Source of the DNA: Bursaphelenchus xylophilus
Lineage: Eukaryota > Nematoda > Chromadorea > Rhabditida > Aphelenchoididae
DNA length: 64,000 nucleotides
Direction of reading: 5' to 3'
NCBI GenBank assembly: GCA_904066235.2
Contig: CAJFCV020000006.1
Span: 9,796,001 to 9,860,000, forward strand
In this document: positions 8,046 through 16,729 of the stretch, piece by piece
How the letters are laid out: each line of letters opens with the position of its first letter
Numbering within the stretch: position 1 is the first letter of the stretch
Position numbers and translations under genes: made by a program
The notes under the pieces: generated by a model
What the model saw: only the letters and a program-made list of their open reading frames with translations
Databases searched by the model: none
What the model was told of the DNA's origin: nothing

Positions 8046-10907
8046 CTAGTCATACGACTTGAACGTGCCCGCCAACTTGAACTCGGCATTTGGAAAACGG
8101 ACGGGAAGGTGGAGGTCGTCGGTTGGTTCGACCTGAAAGTTTTTCAAAATATAAAATGCGCTTAAAAACCAATTCGCAGGTAAAAAAATAAATTCCACAT
8201 ACCGCGAGATAGTAAAGGATCAACATCTCGGCCACGTTTTCCAGCGCCAAGTCGTCCGTGTAGAGACCCCTCATGTGACACAAAGTCACAGCGTCTTTGG
8301 TGTTGAACTCGTCGGGAATCGAGTCTTCTTCGGTACACTCCAACTTGATCTTCCTAACCTCCTCAATGTTCTTGATTCCCGCCCAAGGCAGTGGAGCCAT
8401 CATTCCCAGAATCATGAAGAGCAGGCTCTCCGTGTCCTCCGACTTCAACGCTTTCTTCGCGTGGATGTGAGTGGTTGCCGTTTCGGGGATTGGGTAGAAG
8501 GCCGAGCGTTCCGAGCCGATTCTGATTGCATATCCGAGGTCAGTAATGACAAACTGCAAGAAAAATTTTTGTGAAATTTGAATAAAATTTGAAATGTTTT
8601 CGCTTCGGGACTTGAAAAAAAGGATTTTTTGTGAAATTTGAATAAAATTTGAAATGTTTTCGCTCCGGGACTTGAAAAAAAAGGATTTTTTGTGAAATTT
8701 GAAAAAAATTTGAAATGTTTTCGCTTCGGGACTGGGAAAAAAAAGAATTTTTTGGAAAATTCAACAAAATTTTGAAATCTTTTCGCATCGGGAGTAGAAA
8801 AAGGGTGTCTGACTGACTATTAACTATGGTGCCGCCAGCACTAAAATTTTGTCTAAAACCAATGGCCACCTGGTACTATATAGTACCACGTGTTTTTGGG
8901 CTCTACTAAGCACCACACCATCACCATTACTGCCTTACGGCCAAATTTTCACTTCTCACTAAACAGTACCAGTTGGTACTATACAGTACCAAGTGTTAAA
9001 ACGTGTTTTTGGGTTCTACTAAGCACCAAACCAACGGCATTACCGCCTTACGGCCAAATTTGCACCTCGTACTAAATAGTACCAGGTAGTACTATTTAGT
9101 ACCAAGTGTTAAAAATGTGTTTTTTAAGCAGTACTAGGCACCAAAACAACACCATTAACGTCTATAAGTGTTATAAGTCGAAAAAATTTCAAAAAGAATC
9201 CCTAAAGGTAGTAAAGTAACAGAAACCCAGTTTTCATATTCAGTCAGTTCATACTCAGTCAGCTCAAAAACATTTCAAATTTTATTCAAATTTTACAAAA
9301 CATCCTTTTGTTCCAAGTCCCGAAGCGAAAACATTTTAAAAAAAAATTTCAGGTAACCTATCTTCGGGGTAACCTATCCTCCGAGGTAACCTATCCTCGG
9401 GGTAACCTATCCTACGAGGTAACCTATCCTCGGGGTAACCTATCCTCCGAGGTAACCTATCCGTGGGGTAACCTATCCTCCGAGGTTACCTACCCGAAAC
9501 TTGGGGTAACATATCCGGTGGGGTAACCTATTTGTTAGGGGTAACCTATTTGTTAGGGGTAACCTATCCTCCGAGAACGCCGGCCCGAAAGGTGAAAAAG
9601 TAAAAAAATTTTAATACTAAACCAGCAAAAATACAAACTCAACTCACCCGATACGTATCTCGGTCTTTCTTGACGTAGAAGGCACTTTCCTTGATTACCG
9701 ATGGCAAATCCCGTACTTGGTTGTCCTTTTCGCAAATCGCGGACGTTTGGGCCATACTTTTCGACGCGCATGCAGTAGACGCCTTCGGAGAATTGACAGC
9801 AGCTGAGCATACTGCCAATCTAGAAATCGCTGAAACAAACGGATTAAAAGTTTTTTTACAATTTTTTTCCAGTGAGGGACCTGATCCAATGGCAAAAAAC
9901 GTCCCATTTTGCATCCAGGAAGGAACCAAATTGTCTCCAAATACCTCCCTTCTATAAGCTGAAAAACTCCGTTTTGAAGGGCGCGCATAGAAGGGAGGTA
10001 TTTGGAGATAATTTGGTTCGTTCCTGGATGCAAAATGGGACGTTTTTTGCCATTGGATCAGGCCCTTCACTGTACAGGGTGGGCCACTAAAACCTTCCGT
10101 CATTTTTTTTTAGATTTCTCCGCGGAGACTCCGCCGATTTTCATGAAATTTAGATTTTTCTGGAGCTGAGATGCGCCATTTTCAATCGGTTGAATTTGAA
10201 AAAAAAATATCCTGAATTGACCTTTCTATGCTTTTCCAAAGTTTTTGAAAATTATTTTCGAGCCGAAACCGCTAAAACTTAGAAAATTTTTGGAATGATT
10301 TTGAAAACTTGGTCAATTTTTCGGGTTTTAGGGTGAAATCATCTGCGTTTCACCTCAAATAATGTTAAAATATAGTTGTAAAAAACAAATCTCAAAACTT
10401 TTTACTCCACGATTTTACCAAAAAAGCCAGAAATTTTCCAAGTCCGAGAAAGGCAATTGAAAATCATTCCAAAAATTTTCCATGTTTTAGCGGTTTCGGC
10501 TCGAAAATAACTTTCAAAAACTTTGGGAAGGCATAGAAAGGTCAATTCAGGATAATTTTGTTTCAAATTCAACCGGTTGAAAATGGCGCATCTCAGCTCG
10601 AGAAAAATCTAAATTTCATGAAAATCGGCGGAGTCTCAGCGGAGAAATCTAAAAAAAGAGGACGGAAGGTTTTAGTGGCCCACCATGTATTTCTCAAAAT
10701 TTTGTTTGGTCCCCATTCAACTTACGGTTTGTCTGGGAGCTTCGGAATTTGCTCCAATAGCTGGTAGACGCCGCTCTCGCAGGCGAGCGGTTGCTTGTAT
10801 TTGGGACCTAGGTTTGCCTCCAACTTGTACCAGTACGACGTCCCCTTGTACTCGTATTCGTAGAATGCACCGAATTCGCCCTCGGTGAAAAGAATGAAGG
10901 GACCAAT
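8046..10907 (-). CDS. Casein-kinase-1-family protein, probable pseudokinase
   Basis: Exons on the minus strand: 10907-10726, 9819-9648, 8553-8203 and 8132-8046 (stop TAG). All joins are in phase; the 5' end is not fixed, and the frame is open from 10907. Exon 1 has a glycine-loop-like EGEFGAFY and a lysine strand (YKLEAN). Exon 3 has FVITDLGYA (DLG for DFG), then SEDTESLLFMILG and LPWAG, matching the CK1 segment DDLESL...LPWQG. In the in-phase frame of exon 2, PSVIKESAFYV aligns with HRDVKPSNF: the catalytic Asp is lost and the Asn is Ala, while the Lys remains. The other frame of exon 2 gives VYCMRVEKYGPNVRDLRK, a good hinge plus helix D, so an old frameshift or deletion is likely. Helix E is essentially missing. 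Mobile elements occupy its introns. It is either a pseudokinase or a decaying gene. Confidence 0.7.
8574..8800. repeat. Tandem repeat of about 64 bp (ATGTTTTCGCTTCGGGACTT unit)
   Basis: There are about 3.5 copies of a unit containing TTTTCGCTTCGGGACTTGAA and TTTTTTGTGAAATTTGAA. An inverted partial copy lies at 9265-9345 and a single copy at about 4066-4105. The block begins immediately inside the intron next to the DLG exon of the kinase-like gene. Confidence 0.9.
8866..9140. repeat. GTACTATATAGTAC palindrome repeats, copy 2 (tandem)
   Basis: About 2.5 units of about 110 bp, each with a GGTACTATATAGTACC-type core, a GTGTTTTTGGG segment and CACCAAACCAACGG. It is the same family as 4330-4700. 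Confidence 0.8.
9348..9575 (+). repeat. Minisatellite, 15-17 bp unit GGTAACCTATCCTCCGA
   Basis: About 13-14 copies of GGTAACCTATCCTCSGR, with a few degenerate units near the right end. It lies in an intron of the kinase-like gene. GGTAACC is itself palindromic. Confidence 0.95.
9870..10074. mobile_element. Fold-back MITE, CCTGATCC family
   Basis: The terminal inverted repeat CAGTGAGGGACCTGATCCAA faces its reverse complement ending in TTCACTGTA, and the arms pair over about 95 bp. The right end abuts the TACAGGGTG element at 10073; the two share TA, so one appears to have inserted beside the other. It lies in intron 1 of the kinase-like gene. Confidence 0.9.
10073..10689. mobile_element. Full-length palindromic DNA element with TACAGGGTGGGCC ends
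   Basis: TACAGGGTGGGCCACTAAAA on the left pairs with the reverse complement at 10660-10689, and the arms (about 275 bp each) pair throughout, for example CCGAAACCGCTAAAAC with GTTTTAGCGGTTTCGG. It has TA flanks and no ORF. This fits a Tc1/mariner-derived fold-back element. It occupies the intron between the kinase N-lobe exon and exon 2. Confidence 0.9.
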
Positions 10908-11019
10908 TTAGATTTCCATCTTCTTATCGGAAAATTTGCATAAAAATCGAATTTTTGCTCATTTGGGGGTCATTTTTATTCTAGGTTGAGATGTGTGGCC
11001 GCTCTCTGGGAGCTCTGAA

Positions 11020-12266
11020 AATTCGAAGCTCCCACGATTCCAAACTTTGATTATGCAAATTTCAAAAAGAAGTTCAAAATCTTGAGAATGTAAATTCGAT
11101 GCTCAACATTGGTCGAGAGATATCCGGGGTTTCTGCGGGTTTTCCAGGAGTTGACAGGGCTATTTACAAATTTACAAATAAATGTAACAAAACGCCAGCC
11201 GATTTGCAAGCAAACCTTGAAGTTTTCTGAATTTTTTCTGGGAGCCTGCGCCCTAGGATAGAGAATGGCTACAAAAACGTAAAACGGGGGTTTCAGTTCA
11301 TAAATATCGTTCATTGTCGTAATTTAGCTCTTATACAAGTCTTAAGATACGATCCACCTCGATGACATAGGGCGCAGCTCGCCGAGTCTAAAAGTTTTCA
11401 CAAAACAAAAACTGTTTTGTTTTTGGCAAAATAAGAGACGAGATAAAAGTTTTTGCTCAAAAATTTTGAAATTTTTTCGAATTCACTTTTTTCTGAAAAA
11501 GAGTAAAAATCGAGAAATTTCATGAGTCGCAGAGCAGGAATCAAAATGGCTTTCAAAATTTCGATTTTTGGAGTAAATTCCGAGTTTACTTTTTTTCGCC
11601 TTTTATTGGAGTAAACTCCGGATTATGCATGAAAAATGCATAAAATTTGACTTTTTTAAAGCATAAATTTGTCAATTTTATCAATTTTTTTAAATACGGC
11701 GTCCGAATCAAGCCGTTGATTATTTAAAAAGGCGAAACAAATTTTGGGCATTTTTTCTAAAATTATGGAATGAAACGTGAAAAATACATAAAATTTGACG
11801 GTTTTAATGCATAAATTTGTCGATCTCATCGGAAATGTTGTAAAATACGAGCGCTGTTTATAACGGGCATTATTAAATTCAAAAAACCAATTGTTTTCTT
11901 AAAACATGCCTAATTTATGGTTCAAAACGTAAAAAATCCTTTACATTTGACGTTTATGTCCATAAAAGTACTGAATTGTCAAAAAAACTAATATAGTAAA
12001 ATACCATTGGAGCTGGAAATCGGACAATTTTCTTTGCAGAGTCTCAGAAAAACTCATTTTTTTATGTTTGAAAACGTAAAGATTCATAAAATTTGACGTT
12101 TTTTTCAAAATTGCCAAGACATTTGAGGAAATGACGAAACGTAATCGATGTTTCCCTCCTGATTCACAAACTTGAATCATTTTCTACAACAAGCCCTGAG
12201 GAAATCTTGTTTTTCACTTTTTATTTTTTGCTATTTTGATCGAACTTGTGGCCAATATTCGAATAA
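11020..12266. repeat. Gene-free stretch with repeat copy 2 and ACGTAAAAAATGCAT array
   Basis: Positions 11098-11320 are a second copy of the 7617-7835 repeat. From about 11625 to 12110 the motif NCGTAAAAAATGCATAAAAT followed by TTGACGTTT recurs near 11629, 11775, 11928 and 12074, about 146-153 bp apart, with unrelated sequence between. No gene is visible. Confidence 0.75.
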
Positions 12267-13328
12267 ATGGGGAGTAAATGTACCCGGGACGACGTTGTAA
12301 TTGTCGTTTTGATGCTGATCGGCCTATTTGTAAGTCGTTTGTTTTTCTTTTAACATTTTTTTGTAAATCATATTTTTTCCTTCGCACCGTGCAGTAATTG
12401 AAAAAAATCAATTTTCGCACAGTGCGGGAAAAATTTCTGCATCTGCACTGTGCAAAAAAAAGCTTTAGGTTTTCTGCTTTCTGCACGGTGCAATTTCCAT
12501 TTCCGTCGCGGCTTTTGCACTGTGCGGGAAATCGAAAGGCTCGAAAATGTTCGCACAGTGCGGGAAAAAAATGTTTGTTTGTGCACTGTGCACAAACAAT
12601 TTCCTTCAAATTTTTGCACAGTGCAGAACAGTGCACAATTTTTTCGCACAGTACAAAATAAAAATTTCCGCACTGTGCGCCAACACTTTGTCGCAGAGCG
12701 CAAAAAAGTTTTTTTGCACTGTGCATTCTAACAAAATTTCCACTGCACAGTGCAGTTTGAAACTTCTCTTTTTTTGCACGGTGCAATTCAATAAAATTAC
12801 CACTGCACAGTGCAGTTTAAAAGTTCCCTTTTTTTCCACGGTGCAGAAATAATTTCTTTAAAATTTTGCACGGTGCAGCCCAGTAAAAAACTTGTTGCAC
12901 CGTGCAAACCAATAACATCCGCACTGTGCAACGATGCTTTGTCGCAGAGCGCAAAAAAAATTTTTTTGCACGGTGCGATCTAATAAAATTTTCAATGCAC
13001 AGTGCAATTTGGTATTCTTGCTCTTTTGCACTGTGCAGTCTAATAAAATTATCACTGCACAGTGCAGTTTGAAACTTCCCTTGTTTTGCACAGTGCAGTC
13101 ATTTCTTCTTATTTTTAGCCAATCGCCGTGTGGTATCGTGATGTCGCAGATGGAAAAGGATGCACTATTCATCCCTGGATCAACCTGCTCTTACTTTGCT
13201 TGGGAATGTAAGCCTTTTGTTAATAAAATAATGCAAAATTTCGAATCCACCCAAAATTTTCTTAAAAATTTCAAACTTTCAGCCTGCCCGGAATCATCCA
13301 CGGAGTCCTCTACTGCTTTTGCTTTTGA
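12267..13328 (+). CDS. Pmp3/UPF0057-family small membrane proteolipid, copy 1
   Basis: Exons 12267-12329, 13119-13207 and 13283-13328 (63+89+46 nt) give 65 residues and TGA. The N-terminal helix VVIVVLMLIGLF is followed by PIAVWYRD, a short polar loop with GC, then a second helix (NLLLLCLGILPGIIHGVLYC). The P-(L/I)-A-V...GC...N-(L)-LL...PG-I-IH pattern is diagnostic of the Pmp3/UPF0057 family: two TM helices, 50-70 residues, plasma-membrane proteolipids linked in yeast to membrane potential and salt tolerance. Intron 1 is filled with GCACNGTGC palindromes. A second gene with the same total CDS length and the same 89-nt middle exon lies 2.1 kb downstream, so this is a tandem duplication. AATAAA lies at about 13370. 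Confidence 0.93.
12386..13105. repeat. GCACNGTGC palindrome cluster, inside intron 1 of the Pmp3-like gene
   Basis: About 25 copies of GCACAGTGC, GCACTGTGC, GCACGGTGC or GCACCGTGC fill the intron at 20-45 bp spacing, usually with T or C before and A or G after. The sequence between them is otherwise simple and A/T-rich. Several one-base-off copies (CACAGTAC, GCAGAGCGC) suggest decay. Confidence 0.9.
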
Positions 13329-15442
13329 ACAGCCCAAAGTTTATCGTGATATCATTGTCTCATGCCGTTGAATAAACAAACCGCACCTTGAAGGTCCAAT
13401 TTTTCTTTTGTCTGATAAAAACCTAGGGGCTTAAAAGGAAACAAAGCGCTGACTGAGACTCTTGGAGATGACCTCAGCCAATTTTTAAGCCTTCCGGGTT
13501 ATCCCCTCAAAGCTATGAACAAAACGTAAAGAATGCATAAAATTTGACGTTTTTATCCATAATTTTTGAATATCGTATAAAAAATTTTTTAAGCTACGAT
13601 AGAAAGCCTTTGAAAAAAACAGGGGTCCGAGGGAAATGCCATTTTATCGTCAGGTAAGCATATTTATGGACAAAGGCGTAAGAAATGCATAAAATTTGGC
13701 GTCTATTTGTTTGGGCGGTGCCTTTTGGGCTGTATTTGTCTTATCCGTATCAACCGTACCTATTATCAAGCCGTAAAGGGTCAGAGAAAGCTATGCGGCT
13801 CTCTTTATGTTTATTACTTGAGTGTTTGCTGAGGTTTTTTGGCGAAAAATAATTTAAAACCTGATGACGTTTAACCGTCACAAATTTGGGGTCCACACTT
13901 TTTTGGAGCTATATTATTGCAGCTTTTCACTGTGCAAAAAGGTTTTCCCTTGCGCGGTCAAGCAACGCACGGGGAACCGCTGACGAAATTTTGCACTGTG
14001 CATTAGCAAATTTTATTTTTTTAGTGCACTGTGCAACAATTTCAAACGCCTTTAATTTGCACAATGAAGCGAGAAAAAAATGCTTTTGCACGGTGCGGAT
14101 GGATAAATTACAGTTGTTTTTTTGCACAGTGCAAAGACATGCGACAAATTTTTGGCCGCACAGTGCAAAAAAGAGGAGAATTTTTTATTGCACTGTGCAA
14201 ATGAAAGTAATTTTTTTGAACAGTGCAAAAAACCTTTTTTTGCATGGTGCGCCGGAGAAGTCGTGGTTAAAACACGAAGAAATTTTATTATTTTTTATTT
14301 TTATTAATTTTTTTTTTTTTTTGAAAATTAAAATTTTTTTTATTTTCTCCTAATATATTTTTAGCCTATAAATTTTAACATACGGTATTGATAATATAAT
14401 ATTTCGAAATTCAAATAAACTTTTTAAAAATTTTTTTTGCAAAATAAAGCTTCAATATTGAGGCTAAGAAAATAAAAAAAGGTGAGTTTTCCCCGACCGC
14501 TGATTCATCCGCCAACCCAACCCGGCCTTTCCCGTTTTGTAGCCGCAAAATAGGTTTGGCTGGGCAAACAAAAGCGTCCACAATGAAACACCGATAATGC
14601 CCGTCGGCTGATAGAGGTGTTTATAGCGACAGAAACTTTCATTTCCTTTCATTTTTATCTTCTGTGTTTTTCAACTCGAGTTAAATATTGATATTGTACT
14701 CGAATTGTGTTGAAATTTGTTGACAATTTTAATTCAAGACGGACTTTTTTGCAATCTGCGATCCGCCAAAATTGCGGAATTTTTCGCACGGTGCAGCAGA
14801 GTAAACAAATTTTTCTCGCGCACTGTGCAAACTCAAATGTTTGTCGCACCGTGCAAAAAAAGCGATCTTATTTTTTGCACAGTGCATTTCGAAAAAATAG
14901 TTTTTGCGACGCGAAACCTCCGCACTGTGCGACGTTTCCTACCGCACTGTGCAATTGAAAAAATTTTCTTTTCTCAATTTGCACAGTGCGGCAAAAAAGT
15001 GACTTTATTTTTCGCACGGTGCATTTCGAAAACAAAAATTTTTGCGACGCGAAATCTCCGCACTGTGCAATGTTTCTTACCGCACTGTGCAAAAAAAAAC
15101 GAAATTCTTCAATTCGCACAGTGCAGCAAAAAAGTGACTTTATTTTTCGCACGGTGCATATTGAAAATAAAAATTTTTGCGACGCGAAATCTCCGCACTG
15201 TGCGATTTCACAGCATCATTGCACAGTGCAAAAAAAACAAAATTCTTCAATTTGCACTGTGCAATCAATTATGATTTTTTGCACAGTGCAAGCAAAAAAT
15301 GTCAAAATTTGCGGAGACAAAAACTGTTTTCTTTATACCCATTTTTTCGCACAGTGCAAATTTTTTTTTTCATTGTAAAATACTTCCTTTATTAGAATAT
15401 CTATTTCAGCTTCCCCTCGATTGGTCGCCATAACGATTCAAG
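13329..15442. repeat. Intergenic GCACNGTGC cluster (13926-15362) and ACGTAAAAAATGCAT pair
   Basis: The two ACGTAAAGAATGCATAAAAT-type motifs lie at 13524 and 13676 (152 bp apart). From 13926 to 14250 and 14785 to 15362 there are dense GCACNGTGC palindromes, many flanked by TTGCGACGCGAAAYCTCCGC, which recurs near 14905, 15042 and 15175. 14280-14460 is an A/T run with nothing recognisable. No gene is visible; the in-frame ORFs here are by-products of the repeat. Confidence 0.85.
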
Positions 15443-16023
15443 ATGACGCAGTGAGTATTCAAATCAAATTTATTAAGCAAAATTCTAAAAAAATACGGTT
15501 TTTTACGAAAAACGTCAATTTTTATGAAACCCTAAAATTATGGATAAAAAAAAGTGATTTTAAATTTAAATTTAGTAAAATTTAAAATTTCAGAACCGGA
15601 AATTCCGATGACTTGATTATGATCGTGCTTATCATCATCTTCCCTGTGAGTTTTGAACCGTAATTTTTCGCACAGTGCAATCCAAAAAACCTTTTATTTC
15701 TTCGTATTTTAGCCACTGGCTGTCTGGTGGAAGGACCGATTGGAGGGCCAAGGATGCTCTTGCCATGTGTGTTTAAACTTCATCTTACTCCTTCTTTTCA
15801 TGTAAGTTATTTTGCGACTTCTTTAAACTGCACAGTGCGGATTTCAAAAATTTCGAAAAATCGCGATTTTTTGGTAAAAAAGTGAACAATAATGCGTTAA
15901 AGAGTTTAAAATACGAAGCAGTTCAATGTGCCTTTGTTAATGAGCAATTGATTAGTAAAAATAATGATTTTCAGCTTCCCCGCCATCCTCCACGCCATCT
16001 GGTATTGTTTCTGCCGAGGATGA
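15443..16023 (+). CDS. Pmp3/UPF0057-family small membrane proteolipid, copy 2
   Basis: Exons 15443-15450, 15594-15645, 15713-15801 and 15975-16023 total 198 nt, giving 65 residues and TGA, and all phases agree. It starts MTQTGNSDD, has a first helix (LIMIVLIIIF), then PPLAVWWKD, a GC-containing loop (GQGCSCH), a second helix ending FPAILHAIWYCFC and RG. The PPLAVW...GC...PAILHA pattern marks the Pmp3 family. It is the tandem paralog of the gene at 12267 with the same length but one extra 5' intron. A TTTCAG precedes the start exon by about 34 bp, which could be a spliced leader acceptor or a 5' UTR intron. GCACNGTGC copies lie in introns 2 and 3. Confidence 0.94.
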
Positions 16024-16149
16024 GCAAGATAACGATCATTTCATGGTAATTTAAATGTTCTTTTGGCAGCAACCTCTTTGTTGTTATTTTTCTAATATGA
16101 TTCTAATAAATTTCTCCAAGAAAGACCTTACTTTGGTATTGATTTTGTA

Positions 16150-16600
16150 AGAAACGTAAAAAATGCATAAAATTTAACGTCTTTGCCCATAATGCAGAAA
16201 AATTGAGTCAAATTTTTGTAAAATACGAGGAATATACCGTTTGCGTGACAGTCGACAAAACTGAGATATTTTTTCGCTATTTCTAGCTCATTAATGGATA
16301 GAAACGTAAAAAATGCATAAAATTTAACGTTTTTTGTCCGTAAAATTGAGCTATCGAATCTTGGATTTGTAAAAGCGTAAGTCATATGGAGAAAAAACGT
16401 AAAAAATGCATAAAATTTAACGTTTTCTCAAAAAACTGACAGTTTTGCATCAAAATTGAGTGTGCTTATTTAATGAATATTATTGCTGAGCGCCATAAAC
16501 GTTAATTACAAAGTTTTTAAAAAAACTTCAGTATTAAAACACGTATTTTACAACTTATAGATAAAAACGTAAAAAATGTATAAAATTTAACGTTTATTTT
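16150..16600. repeat. Array of ACGTAAAAAATGCATAAAAT hairpin motifs
   Basis: The motif ACGTAAAAAATGCATAAAAT followed by TTAACGT occurs at 16154, 16304, 16397 and 16567. The ends ACGT...ACGT allow a small hairpin and the centre contains the palindrome ATGCAT. It lies between the 3' ends of the second Pmp3-like gene (+) and the gene ending at 16730 (-). Confidence 0.85.
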
Positions 16601-16729
16601 ACATAAAAATTGAAATTTTACATAAAATAGTTTACATCACTAGATTTTTGTACATCACAATATTTCACGTCTTAATTTCGAATTAAATATTCAAATTCCA
16701 AAAAAATATTGAATAAAAAATTTGCATAT

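Noticed and set aside
12214..12852. Overlapping long ORFs on both strands in the palindrome regions (also 14717-15378, 28664-29242, 45941-46318)
   Set aside because: They arise because the repeat reads openly in several frames on both strands (TV, HCA and AQC patterns recur). They have no start context and one of them overlaps the real Pmp3 intron.
12386..13105. Regularly spaced short repeats that might suggest a CRISPR array
   Set aside because: Repeats are 9 bp, of variable spacing and spread across introns of a nematode genome with no cas-like genes.
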